NCBI GenBank assembly: GCA_021295735.1
Contig: JAGWBU010000018.1
Location: 18,184 to 52,299 of the forward strand
Origin: Candidatus Poribacteria bacterium
GTDB lineage: Bacteria > Poribacteria > WGA-4E > WGA-3G
Length of the DNA: 34,116 nt
Direction of reading: 5' to 3'
Position numbers and translations under genes: made by a program. Shown one piece after another: positions 1 to 8,149 of the stretch; the first letter of the stretch is position 1; the number at the start of each line of letters is the position of its first letter. Under the pieces are notes generated by a model. That model did no database searches. It was not told the origin of the DNA and was given only the letters and a program-made list of their open reading frames with translations.

Positions 1-127
1 TAGGGACGATATGTTTATAGCACAAATGCAAATATATGTGAAAACCAACAAAACAAAATGTTAACTGGCACAAGTCGTAAGACTAATAATTGCCTTTTAT
101 AAACATACGATTGATCGGGATTAACAA

Positions 128-732
128 ATGGTATTTGATAATAAACCGATATCTGAAATCACTGATCAAGATTTGAAAAAACTAATCGGTAGACAAGAAG
201 AAAATTTATGGATTGATTTTAAGGAGGAGCACTACCAAGGATACAAAACTCACCATGAGATATATATAGACGTGAGATATGCAAAGATGTTACTGCAATG
301 GCTAATGCTGAAGGTAGATATATCCTTATTGGTGTTGATGAAAAAAACAAGATCGCAAAAGAATTTGTTGATATCCTTGATGCAGATGGAAAAGCAGATA
401 GTATCTATAAAACTTGCCAACAACATATAGTTACACGAATCGTAAAATTAAAAGTAAAACCATATAAATTGAGATTGTCGGCTCGAGAAGTTAACCTTAT
501 AATTATTCATATTCCTTTTAGTGAAAATCGTCCTCACGGTTTTAATTCGAATGGGACACTCAATTTTGTAAAGCGGTATGGAGATACTACAAAAGAATTT
601 CAGATAGAAGAGTTCAGGCACGAACTTTTAGCACGACATCATTTGCCATTCATGGATGACATTAGAGGGCAGTTGGATAGGATTGAAAGTCACACCACAA
701 TTATTTTAAAGGAAATCGAAGAGAACAAGTGA
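128..732 (+). pseudogene. Frameshifted AlbA_2/Schlafen-type putative DNA-binding protein
   Basis: The N-terminal part (ATG 128, first frame) contains ENLWIDFKE, like the conserved E..xxFK start of AlbA_2 (Schlafen ATP/nucleic-acid-binding) domains. The continuation, ICKDVTAMANAEG then YILIGVD, matches the 'AxANxxGGxxxxGV' core of the same domain but lies in another frame. The switch falls near 268-280, around a TATATATA run; one missing base or one extra TA would explain it. The second frame ends with TGA at 730-732 and has an intact C-terminal region (FRHELLARHH, then a helix). About 200 codons in total, a normal size for a stand-alone AlbA_2 protein. The stop overlaps the GTG start of the next gene, so the two were probably translationally coupled. 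Real mutation and assembly error cannot be told apart here. The domain call is by motif only. Confidence 0.65.
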
Positions 733-1436
733 ATTCGCTTTCGGCAAGATGCAATTCTTTTGTTAAAGTTATATCCGACCAACCCTATTATCGCATCTTC
801 GCGTTACCAAACGAATCCAATGGAAAAGTTGTACCTACCGAAGATCAACGTATACGCGATATTTTGCATAATCCACCGAACAAACGTTGGGCAGGTTTTG
901 GTGTTACAGGACTATTGGAACGGGACGAGCATCAATGGGAAGAGGGCATAGAAGGAAACAATGTAACCGGAGGGCAAATTACCTTACTAAAGAATGGATA
1001 TTTTGAAGTTATATGTCCTATCAATATCCAGTTTCAAAGAGGATGGAATTCCCCTCAATTTGCAATTCCTAAATCTGTAAAATGGCTGTACCCGTATGTA
1101 GTCATTGAGTTTCCTGTCTCATTCATGCGATTAGTGAAGGCGATTTACGGTAAGTCTGATATTGACTCTGGTGTAACCATAGAACAGGACTACCATAATA
1201 TCACAGGATATGCTTTGCCAGAGGGACCACCTACCTATCCTACGTTTGGGGCATTTCTGGATGAGAGAGGTGTGTACGAAGGGACATCCTCCATTCACTC
1301 TGTGCAACAGGTTCTCAATAATTTTATCCCTGACCATGTAGCTTACGATCTGGTGGTAGACGTGTACGCCAAATTTGGATTAGGTGCTAAAACAATTCCA
1401 GCGTTTGATGAAAACAAAAAATTTATTTTAGAATAG
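729..1436 (+). CDS. Hypothetical protein coupled to the AlbA_2 gene
   Basis: A 235-residue protein that I do not recognise. Its GTG start at 729 overlaps the TGA of the upstream AlbA_2-like gene (GTGA overlap), which is why I take this start and infer an operon with translational coupling. The protein looks soluble, with no signal peptide or membrane segment. It is rich in aromatic residues (a WLYPYVVIEFP stretch) and has a short C-terminal helix. Its partner is an AlbA_2/Schlafen-like protein, a fold often found in transcriptional regulators and defence-related proteins, so a role as an effector or cofactor is possible but unproven. If the upstream frameshift is real, translation of this gene may be reduced. 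Confidence 0.6.
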   Translation: MNSLSARCNSFVKVISDQPYYRIFALPNESNGKVVPTEDQRIRDILHNPPNKRWAGFGVTGLLERDEHQWEEGIEGNNVTGGQITLLKNGYFEVICPINIQFQRGWNSPQFAIPKSVKWLYPYVVIEFPVSFMRLVKAIYGKSDIDSGVTIEQDYHNITGYALPEGPPTYPTFGAFLDERGVYEGTSSIHSVQQVLNNFIPDHVAYDLVVDVYAKFGLGAKTIPAFDENKKFILE

Positions 1437-1655
1437 CTATTTGAATTAACGGATCCGCACCAAATTTAACTTTAAGTATAATTCGCCAAGTCTCATTTAA
1501 TGATGTCTTGTGCAGGAACCGGCGATTGATTAACAAAACACTATAAATTCCCTCTCATAATTCGTTCTGTTCCCAACTCTTCCATTCCATTACTTAAAAA
1601 ACTTGCGGATTTCTTATTCCGTTTTATACCATAAGTTGAAAATATCGGATTGACA

Positions 1656-2510
1656 ATGAAAACGTTGTTAGCGTATGTTGAACTTGCCCGTCCACTTAAT
1701 GGAATCATTGCTTTTATCTCAGCGTGGTTGGGTGGTATGTTTGCAAGCGGTAAACCATTGGAACTCTTCACTGATGTAAAACTGATATATGTTTCTATTG
1801 CTGCCCTCCTTTTACTTTCCGCTGGAAATGCAATAAATGATTACTGCGATTATAACATTGATAAGATCAACAGATCTCAACGTCCACTTCCTTCTGGACG
1901 TATGCCGCAGCGAAACGCACTAATTTTTGCACTTATTCTAATAGCAATCGGAATTGGACTCGGCACACTGATTAATATATATGCGGTGTACATAGCGGTT
2001 CTTGTTTCAGCACTGCTTGTGAGTTATGCTATCTGGCTAAAACGCACCCCATTCGTTGGAAATTTAGTTGTTGGCAGTTTGACCAGTTTAACTTTTATTT
2101 CTGGTGGTATAGCGATCAGTTCTGTGCAAGGCACTATTATCCCAGCAATTTTTGCTTTTTTGTTTACAACTGCAAGAGAAATTGTTAAAGACCTTGAGGA
2201 TACAGAAGGGGATCTAAAAGACAATGTGAAGACACTTGCGATTCTCAACCCACGGCTCGCAGTAGCGATAGCATTGAGTTTTATGGTGTCGGTTATAATA
2301 TTTAGTCCAATGCCATATCTATACGGGTGGTATACTTGGCACTATTTAGTTGCTATTGTAATAGGTGTTGACCTTGTGCTAATCGGTTTAGGAATTCAAC
2401 TCTCAAGAGATTTTTCAAAAGCAAGCTGTGCGTTCATCCAACGTTGGATGAAGTGGGACATATTTGTGGGATTAGGTGCAATCTATCTTGGAACTATTTT
2501 TCAAAGGTAA
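1656..2510 (+). CDS. UbiA-family digeranylgeranylglyceryl phosphate synthase (DGGGP synthase-like)
   Basis: Integral membrane prenyltransferase of 284 residues with about eight or nine hydrophobic segments. The first Asp-rich motif is NDYCDYNID (D62, D65, D69), followed by NRSQRPLPSG; the second is KDLEDTEGD (D179, D182, D186). These bind Mg-diphosphate in UbiA enzymes. The N-terminus (YVELARPLNG) and the GNAINDY context look like the archaeal branch, which adds a second geranylgeranyl chain to geranylgeranylglyceryl phosphate, rather than like quinone or haem prenyltransferases. A GGGP synthase gene 1.4 kb downstream, which would make the substrate, supports this. ATG 1656 is preferred; an in-frame TTG lies two codons upstream at 1650. 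Other UbiA substrates cannot be excluded from sequence alone. Confidence 0.8.
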   Translation: MKTLLAYVELARPLNGIIAFISAWLGGMFASGKPLELFTDVKLIYVSIAALLLLSAGNAINDYCDYNIDKINRSQRPLPSGRMPQRNALIFALILIAIGIGLGTLINIYAVYIAVLVSALLVSYAIWLKRTPFVGNLVVGSLTSLTFISGGIAISSVQGTIIPAIFAFLFTTAREIVKDLEDTEGDLKDNVKTLAILNPRLAVAIALSFMVSVIIFSPMPYLYGWYTWHYLVAIVIGVDLVLIGLGIQLSRDFSKASCAFIQRWMKWDIFVGLGAIYLGTIFQR

Positions 2511-2548
2511 CGAAGAGGCGGTAATAGGCCGCCGCCGTAATAACAGCA

Positions 2549-3775
2549 TTGGTAAAATACGATAAGTTAATTGCATTTTTAGAAAAAATAGACCCGAATA
2601 CTGAAGAAGTGCTTCACTTTAAACAAATATACCATTCCTATACTAAGACAGGTGAATGGCAACCTACTTATCAGGTTTTTACTTCCGGGTGGCACAATAT
2701 AGAAGGTGCTATGCTGATGACATCGGAGCGTAAATTAGATGCTGATTATCGGGTCTATGTAACTGCTACAACTGAACGGAGTTTAAGAGAACTACTGCTT
2801 GCTTTTCCAAGGCGAAGTGTAGGAATGTTTCGCATTACAGAAAAATGGATAGAAGAAAGGATGCATGACATATTGGAAGGCAATAGTGTACAAACAGATT
2901 CAGGGACGTATTATCGCGGTGTTAAACGGGGGAGTCATGCGGAAGCAGAACAACGAACCGTCTCAAAAAGAAAGGATGCAATCGCATCTCATATCCGTAA
3001 ATTAGCATCCTTAAAAGGCAAACATGAATATTCACAGTTTATTGTTGAAGGTGAAATGATGGTGGAACGTGCTGTTGCGGATGGGTTACCTGTTGAAACA
3101 ATTCTCTATACCGCTAATTTCGTTTCAACATCGGACGGAGTAGATTTCCTAAAACGTGTAGCTGAGGAGAATCTCTCCTGCTATCTGGTTAACGACGGTG
3201 TAATGGGGTCAGTCACAACAACACGTCCAGTGCCTTCAATAGTCGCTTCGGTGCATCTTAACTATCCACCCTTTTTGGCTGAATCAGGACAACTTAATTT
3301 TCACTTCAGCGCAGATTGCACCTTGCTTATCGTTGAAAATGTTAGTAATCCCGATAATCTTGGGATGACGTTACGTACCGCTGACGCGGCTGGTGTCTCT
3401 GCAGTTTTACTGAGCGGAGAAGGGGCAAGTCCTCTACATAAAAACTGCATTCGTGCCTCGCGCGGTGCTGTTGGTCGCCTACCCATGTTCCACATCCCAA
3501 CGACTAATTCCGCAATTGAACAACTCAAGGAATCAGGGTGGAAAGTTATTGGTGCTACAGCAAGCACAGAATACAATCTTTATACGATAGGATTTATTTC
3601 TCCTACTGCGATTGTTGTCGGCAATGAAAATAGCGGTTTATCAGAGGAAACGCGTGAATGTTGTACAGAATTAGTTCGTATTCCTATGGCAGCTGGACAG
3701 TCCTCCTTAAATGTGGGCGTGGCAGCTGGTATTTTGCTTTATGAATTAGCGCGACAAAAGTTGACACAATCATGA
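2549..3775 (+). CDS. SpoU/TrmH-family RNA 2'-O-ribose methyltransferase with extra N-terminal domain
   Basis: The C-terminal two thirds form a SPOUT (trefoil-knot) methyltransferase. A substrate-binding subdomain spans about residues 140-230 (FIVEGEMMVERAV at 164-176). Motif 1 is NVSNPDNLGMTLRTADA (264-280), motif 2 VVGNENSGLS (356-365) and motif 3 RIPMAAGQSSLNVGVA (377-392). The catalytic Arg in RTADA and the Ser-Leu-Asn of motif 3 are present, so it should methylate rRNA or tRNA ribose. Residues 1-125 are additional to the usual family length of about 250-270; this part (EWQPTYQVFTSGW and a later LRELLLAFPRR) is not recognised, although a degenerate acetyltransferase-like fold is conceivable. 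It lies between the two ether-lipid prenyltransferase genes. The start is TTG 2549. Confidence 0.85.
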   Translation: MVKYDKLIAFLEKIDPNTEEVLHFKQIYHSYTKTGEWQPTYQVFTSGWHNIEGAMLMTSERKLDADYRVYVTATTERSLRELLLAFPRRSVGMFRITEKWIEERMHDILEGNSVQTDSGTYYRGVKRGSHAEAEQRTVSKRKDAIASHIRKLASLKGKHEYSQFIVEGEMMVERAVADGLPVETILYTANFVSTSDGVDFLKRVAEENLSCYLVNDGVMGSVTTTRPVPSIVASVHLNYPPFLAESGQLNFHFSADCTLLIVENVSNPDNLGMTLRTADAAGVSAVLLSGEGASPLHKNCIRASRGAVGRLPMFHIPTTNSAIEQLKESGWKVIGATASTEYNLYTIGFISPTAIVVGNENSGLSEETRECCTELVRIPMAAGQSSLNVGVAAGILLYELARQKLTQS

Positions 3776-3782
3776 CTTCAAT

Positions 3783-3811
3783 TTGACAAATTGATCAGAA
3801 GATGGTAAAAT
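3783..3811 (+). promoter_or_regulatory. Sigma70-type promoter upstream of the GGGP synthase gene
   Basis: TTGACA at 3783-3788, a 17-base spacer, then TAAAAT at 3806-3811. Transcription would start near 3818, about 70 bases before the TTG start of the GGGP synthase gene. This suggests the gene can be expressed separately from the methyltransferase upstream. Confidence 0.6.
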
Positions 3812-3890
3812 TGTTTAGTTTTGTGAAGAGATGTAGACAAGTTACAGGTTTTATAACTTTAGGCATTAAATAACTAAGGAACGTTCGCAT

Positions 3891-4637
3891 TTGGCATCAC
3901 GTTGTATTCTAAAATATTTACACAAGGTCCTCGAAAAACAGAATGCTGGTTATATCGTTCTGATTGATCCCGAAGGGTGTGAGGTAGAAAAATGCGCTAA
4001 ACTTGCTTGTGAAGTTGAACGAGCAGGGGCAGACGCTATTTTGCTTGGTGGTAGTCTGTTGACTACTGACCTGCATCCAATTGCAGCAACCCTAAAATCA
4101 GAAACAGCAATACCTATTATTCTTTTCCCAGGGGATTCGATGCACCTTACACCCCACGCAGATGCTATTCTCTATATGAGCCTAATCAGCGGACGAAATC
4201 CAAACTATCTTATTGGTGAACAAGTCAAAGCAGCACCTTGGATTCAACGGTATGGCTTGCAACCTATCCCCACCGGCTATATGCTTATTGAAGGAGGCAA
4301 TCGAACCGCAGTTGAATTTATGAGCGGCACAGTGCCTATCCCTCGCGATAAACCTGACATAGCGGGACCACACGCATTGGCTGCGCAGTATCTCGGAATG
4401 CGGTTGGTCTATTTAGAAGCTGGAAGTGGTGCTGAATTTCCTGTACCTAACATTATGATTTCAAGTGTAAAAGCTCAAATTGAAATTCCACTGATTGTCG
4501 GCGGTGGCATACGAACCCCGGAAATTGCTGCGGAGAAAGTTAATGCTGGTGCCGATTTTATAGTCACAGGTAATATACTTGAAAAGAGTGGTTCCTTTGA
4601 GCTGATGAAGCAGTTTGCAGATGCTGTTCATGGGTAA
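3891..4637 (+). CDS. Geranylgeranylglyceryl phosphate synthase (GGGP synthase / PcrB family)
   Basis: TIM-barrel prenyltransferase of 248 residues that joins the 3-OH of sn-glycerol-1-phosphate to a polyprenyl diphosphate, the first committed step of archaeal-type ether lipids. Diagnostic segments in order: LIDPEG (D26, metal/phosphate region), LLGGSLLTTD (51-60), IILFPGD (76-82), ISGRNPNYLIGEQ (99-111), VYLEAGSGA (173-181), and the phosphate-binding loops VGGGIRTPE (203-211) and VTGN (225-228). The YLEAGSGA and GRNPNYLIG patterns fit GGGP synthases as found in euryarchaea and FCB-type bacteria better than short Bacillus PcrB, but chain-length preference is inferred. The start is TTG 3891 with AAGGA at 3876-3880. 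A promoter lies at 3783-3811. Confidence 0.88.
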   Translation: MASRCILKYLHKVLEKQNAGYIVLIDPEGCEVEKCAKLACEVERAGADAILLGGSLLTTDLHPIAATLKSETAIPIILFPGDSMHLTPHADAILYMSLISGRNPNYLIGEQVKAAPWIQRYGLQPIPTGYMLIEGGNRTAVEFMSGTVPIPRDKPDIAGPHALAAQYLGMRLVYLEAGSGAEFPVPNIMISSVKAQIEIPLIVGGGIRTPEIAAEKVNAGADFIVTGNILEKSGSFELMKQFADAVHG

Positions 4638-4708
4638 CATGTCAGCAATTTTTTTACTGAACGTATGTGAATCAGAGTCCAGTTACAAAGGAAGAGAGGT
4701 AACTCAAA

Positions 4709-5440
4709 ATGTCTAAAAATAATGAGGTAGTAATAGAAATAGAGACAGAGAAAGAAAACAGTAAGAAACCCGATTTTCTCATTGATGAATCTGAAGAAGA
4801 TACGGATGCATCTGCAGAAACGGATGTTGAAGCAGAAGAACGTACATTAGAGACCCTTGAAACTGAACTTGAGGCACTCAAAGAAGACTTTAAAAAACAA
4901 CTTGAAGCAGTTGCCGAATCCGAGCGTGAGCAGTATCAGGAAGAACGCGAACGTTTGTTACGGACCGCTGCTGAAGCCGAAAATATAAAAAAACGGGTGG
5001 AAATAGAAGCACAGAAACAACTCAAGTTTGCTAACAAAAACATTATTGAAGGACTGATTCCGGTATTAGATAGTTTTGAGGCAGCGATTAAAAGCGTTGA
5101 TGGGAAGGTTGAAACGAACGAGACCCCATCAGATTTCCTAAACTTCAGCGAAGGAGTACAGTTAGTTCATAAACAACTCTTAGATGTTCTGAAAATACAC
5201 GGACTTACTCCTATTGAAGCGTCCGGTGGTCCGTTTGATCCGAATCAGCATGAAGCGGTCTTTGCGACGGAATCCGATGAAATTCCAGAGGGAAATGTGA
5301 TAGAAGAATTCAGATGCGGTTACCAATTACACGATCAGATTCTTCGTGCCGCACAGGTCGTGGTTTCTAAAGGAAAATCTGAGCAGCCTCCACCTAAGGA
5401 AAATAAGACAGAAGAAACTGAAAACACCACCGAAAATTAA
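4709..5440 (+). CDS. grpE: Nucleotide exchange factor GrpE
   Basis: Co-chaperone that releases ADP from DnaK. The 243-residue protein has a long acidic, Glu-rich N-terminal tail (about 1-50). A coiled coil rich in Glu/Lys/Arg (about 50-115, with ERLLRTAAEAENIKKR typical of GrpE) follows, then the four-helix dimer segment (IIEGLIPVLDSFEAAI) and the C-terminal beta-wing (GGPFDPNQHEAV and later VIEEFRCGYQLHDQILRAAQVVVSKG). It is longer than E. coli GrpE because of the acidic tail and a charged C-terminal extension. ATG 4709 has GAGAGG 11 bases upstream. dnaJ follows after 33 bases, probably as one operon. No dnaK or hrcA is in the window, and no CIRCE-type inverted repeat is seen upstream. Confidence 0.95.
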   Translation: MSKNNEVVIEIETEKENSKKPDFLIDESEEDTDASAETDVEAEERTLETLETELEALKEDFKKQLEAVAESEREQYQEERERLLRTAAEAENIKKRVEIEAQKQLKFANKNIIEGLIPVLDSFEAAIKSVDGKVETNETPSDFLNFSEGVQLVHKQLLDVLKIHGLTPIEASGGPFDPNQHEAVFATESDEIPEGNVIEEFRCGYQLHDQILRAAQVVVSKGKSEQPPPKENKTEETENTTEN

Positions 5441-5473
5441 ATGAAATTAAAACTGCAGTGTAGGTAGGAACAG

Positions 5474-6589
5474 ATGTTGCAAAAACGGGATTATTATGAA
5501 ATTCTTGATGTAAGCCGAGACGCTGATGAGAACGAAATTAAGAAGGCTTACCGAAAATTAGCGATTAAATATCACCCTGATAAAAATCCTGGTGATGAAG
5601 AAGCTGAAGATAAGTTTAAAGAAGCGACAGAGGCTTATGATGTGTTGCGGACACCTGAAAAAAGGCAGCGTTACGACCAATATGGACATGCGGGACTTGA
5701 AGGCACTTCAAGCGGTTTCGATTTTGGCGTTAACCTTGATGACATTTTCAGTGAAGTTTTCGGAGACGTTTTTGGTGGGTTCGGTAGAACACGGAATAGA
5801 CCTAAACAGGGACGCAGCCTGCAATATAATCTGGAACTTTCACTTGAAGATGCCTTCAACGGTAAAGAGGTAACAATTGAAGTACCGCGTATTGAATCCT
5901 GCCCAGAATGTAATGGAAGTGGTGCAGAAAGAGGTTCAACGGTTGAAACTTGCCCACAGTGTTACGGGCGCGGACAGGTAACCCAATCTCAAGGTTTTTT
6001 CACTATGTCCCGTCCTTGCCCGCGTTGTCGTGGCGAAGGTGAAATAATCCAAAAGCCATGTAGGAATTGTAATGGACAAGGACGCATTAGAGTGGCGCGA
6101 GAAATGAAACTGAAAATTGACAAGGGCGTTGATAGCGGCATTGAATATCGATTGCGAGGAGAAGGTGAAGCCGGAACATTGGGCGGTCCTCCGGGTGATC
6201 TACTCGTCGTCGTTCATATCAAACCACATCAACGGTTTAGTCGTGAAGGTAACGATCTGATTACTTCCACTAAAATTTCATTCGTTGAGGCAGCACTCGG
6301 TAGCACGATCCAAATCGATAGTCTTGCTGGTCCTCAAAAATTGGAGATTCCTGCTGGCACGCAGTACGGTGATAAACTCCGTATACCGGGAAAAGGCATG
6401 CCTAAATACAGAAGTTCAAGTTTCGGGGATCTCATTGTGCAGGTCGGGATTGAAACACCAACAAATCTCAATGAACAACAACACAAACTTTTAGAACAAT
6501 TTGCTGAGTCACAGGGTAAATCAGTTGATTCTCGACACAAAGGATTTTGGGACAAACTTTTTCATCACGACGATGAAGACGACGCGTAA
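5474..6589 (+). CDS. dnaJ: Chaperone protein DnaJ
   Basis: Hsp40 co-chaperone of 371 residues. The J domain covers residues 5-70 with the catalytic HPD at 34-36. A short Gly/Phe region follows (GFDFG and GGFGRTRN, about 80-107). The zinc-binding domain has four CxxCxGxG repeats: CPECNGSG (143), CPQCYGRG (160), CPRCRGEG (182) and CRNCNGQG (196). The substrate-binding C-terminal domain runs to about residue 345 (RLRGEGEAG and later RIPGKGMP). It is therefore a complete type I DnaJ. ATG 5474 has AGGTAGGA just upstream, and grpE lies 33 bases before it. prmA follows after a 317-base gap filled with repeats, so a separate transcript for prmA is likely. Confidence 0.97.
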   Translation: MLQKRDYYEILDVSRDADENEIKKAYRKLAIKYHPDKNPGDEEAEDKFKEATEAYDVLRTPEKRQRYDQYGHAGLEGTSSGFDFGVNLDDIFSEVFGDVFGGFGRTRNRPKQGRSLQYNLELSLEDAFNGKEVTIEVPRIESCPECNGSGAERGSTVETCPQCYGRGQVTQSQGFFTMSRPCPRCRGEGEIIQKPCRNCNGQGRIRVAREMKLKIDKGVDSGIEYRLRGEGEAGTLGGPPGDLLVVVHIKPHQRFSREGNDLITSTKISFVEAALGSTIQIDSLAGPQKLEIPAGTQYGDKLRIPGKGMPKYRSSSFGDLIVQVGIETPTNLNEQQHKLLEQFAESQGKSVDSRHKGFWDKLFHHDDEDDA

Positions 6590-6593
6590 CAAT

Positions 6594-6689
6594 GGGTGTG
6601 TAAATATTTGGTTACATAGGTTCAATTTACAATGATTACGCAGCGTTTTCCACTGTAGGGCGGATTTCTACAAAAACTTTACACACCCC
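6594..6689. repeat. Short inverted-repeat element ending in TTTACACACCC
   Basis: GGGTGTGTAAA (6594-6604) and TTTACACACCC (6678-6688) bracket about 95 bases just after dnaJ. The 17-mer AAAACTTTACACACCCC at 6673-6689 recurs exactly at 11176-11192, and TTACACACCC recurs at 18266-18275. It looks like a small non-autonomous mobile repeat; the function is unknown. Confidence 0.5.
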
Positions 6690-6719
6690 GTAACAATTTA
6701 TAGTAAGACCTATAATTAA

Positions 6720-6837
6720 TGGGACACTTCTGTAGCGCAAACTTTTAGTTTGCGCTACAGAAGGCACAAACTAAAAGTTTGTGCTACAACTTCTATTGTC
6801 CATTATCTTTCCAAGACAAGTTTATCAAAGTGTCCCA
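6720..6837. repeat. 118-bp palindromic element with two internal hairpins
   Basis: Terminal inverted repeats TGGGACACTT (6720-6729) and AAGTGTCCCA (6828-6837) enclose two hairpins. The first is a perfect 15-bp stem with a TTT loop (6729-6743 with 6747-6761, core GTAGCGCAAACT). The second has a 9-bp stem, GCACAAACT/AGTTTGTGC, with an AAA loop (6764-6784). The two hairpins are near copies of each other (GCGC versus GCAC). This resembles a REP/MITE-type element in the dnaJ-prmA gap; a terminator role for dnaJ is possible, although there is no U-run. Confidence 0.6.
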
Positions 6838-6906
6838 ATGAAGGATAAATACCATACTAACGATAGAATAAAACGGAGCAGAATCCAATCAATGCTCCCT
6901 TAAATT

Positions 6907-7821
6907 ATGAATTGGGCGCAGATTACCGTAACGGCTTCTCATGATGCATCTGAAGCCGTTGCAAATTACCTATTTGAAATGGACGCTTTCGGGATTGAAA
7001 TGAAAGATGCTACCGATTCAACAACTTCTCTCATCGCATATTATCCAATGGATGACCGTTTAAACACAAGAGTTGGGAAACTAAGAAATTTTCTCTCTAA
7101 ACTTCCAACATGGGGACTCCCATCTCATCCAGCAAAAATTGATTTAAAACGTGTTGAATCTAAAGATTGGACAGAAGCGTGGAAGTCATCTTTCGCGCCG
7201 CAGCGGATAGGGAAACGTCTACTTATCGCGCCAACATGGTCCGATATTGCCCCTGATGAGACAGAGATTTTAATCCGCCTTGATCCAGGGATGGCATTTG
7301 GCACCGGTTACCATCCAACTACACGTTTATCATTAGAATTGTTGGAGCAAACGATTGAGCCAGATCAAAACGTTGCCGATATCGGAACGGGTTCCGGTAT
7401 ACTTGCAATTGCTGCGGTAAAATTAGGTGCTAAATATGTTGATGCTGTTGAGCTTGACCCCACAGCAATACCGGTGGCAGAAACAAACTTTGCAATTAAT
7501 GATGCTACAGAAAAAATCAGTTTGTATCAAGGTGATGGAATTAAGACTGTCCAAGGTAAATATCATCTAATAGTTGGAAATATCCTAACAAAGGTGATTC
7601 TTCCTATCATTCCACATTGTCCATCGCGATTGCATCTTGAAGGAAACGTTATTTTTTCTGGTATTTTGGAATCAGAATTGAAGCAAGTTCAGGAGGTATT
7701 GTCAGAAAACGGGTTGCGATGTATTGATGTAACGCACGAAGCAGAAGAGGGAGTAATGTGGGTAGCGCTTAGGGCGCAGCTTGCAAGCCCATATTGCGAA
7801 TCAGCGCGCTTCCTTGGCTAA
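6907..7821 (+). CDS. prmA: Ribosomal protein L11 methyltransferase PrmA
   Basis: SAM-dependent enzyme that trimethylates ribosomal protein L11. The 304 residues comprise an N-terminal substrate-recognition domain (about 1-90, WAQITVTA then SKDWTEAWK) and a Rossmann methyltransferase domain. The signature DPGMAFGTGYHPTTR spans 126-140, SAM motif I ADIGTGSGILAIAA 157-170, and the acidic VELDP is at 181-185; GNIL near 225 is the family's NxL motif. Co-location with grpE-dnaJ matches the dnaJ-prmA arrangement of many bacteria. The last 16 or so codons (after WVALRAQ) go beyond the usual end, contain the repeat GCAGCTTGCAAGC (7776-7788), and overlap the convergent cytochrome gene by 21 bases. Confidence 0.93.
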   Translation: MNWAQITVTASHDASEAVANYLFEMDAFGIEMKDATDSTTSLIAYYPMDDRLNTRVGKLRNFLSKLPTWGLPSHPAKIDLKRVESKDWTEAWKSSFAPQRIGKRLLIAPTWSDIAPDETEILIRLDPGMAFGTGYHPTTRLSLELLEQTIEPDQNVADIGTGSGILAIAAVKLGAKYVDAVELDPTAIPVAETNFAINDATEKISLYQGDGIKTVQGKYHLIVGNILTKVILPIIPHCPSRLHLEGNVIFSGILESELKQVQEVLSENGLRCIDVTHEAEEGVMWVALRAQLASPYCESARFLG

Positions 7822-8058
7822 TCCGTGACAGAGAACGCATCTGCCAAGATTGAGGTGTGGCATTGTCGGTGATTTTTCGTCACCTATTAGGTGACATTTT
7901 AGACATGCAGCCGCTTCTTCTGATTTTCGATGATCCTCAATGTTTGAACGCGCTGGTGCCGCGTTGAAAAAGAGAATTACCATTACGATAGCAAAAATAA
8001 AACCTATAACGAAAACAATATAAAATAGCACCTTTGGATTGGCTTGTTCGGTTGGCAT
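7801..8058 (-). CDS. Small membrane-anchored diheme c-type cytochrome
   Basis: An 85-residue protein with a short cytoplasmic N-terminus, one hydrophobic anchor (about 9-32) and a periplasmic tail. The tail carries two haem-c motifs, CLKCH (C52-H56) and CVLCH (C74-H78), plus H43 and H68 as possible axial ligands. The layout recalls tiny membrane-tethered electron-transfer subunits, but I cannot assign it to a named family or partner enzyme. Its 3' end overlaps the end of prmA by 21 bases tail-to-tail. No respiratory genes are adjacent. ATG 8058 has no clear Shine-Dalgarno sequence. Confidence 0.75.
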   Translation of the reverse strand: MPTEQANPKVLFYIVFVIGFIFAIVMVILFFNAAPARSNIEDHRKSEEAAACLKCHLIGDEKSPTMPHLNLGRCVLCHGLAKEAR

Positions 8059-8149
8059 ATAAGAATAAGTAGACTCCGAATCTATAACACTTTATATTCA
8101 ACTAATAGGATACCTTAAAATCGGCTTTTCTGCAACTGAATTTGCAGCA

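Noticed and set aside
4638-4708. CIRCE/HrcA operator before grpE
   Set aside because: No TTAGCACTC-N9-GAGTGCTAA-like dyad is present.
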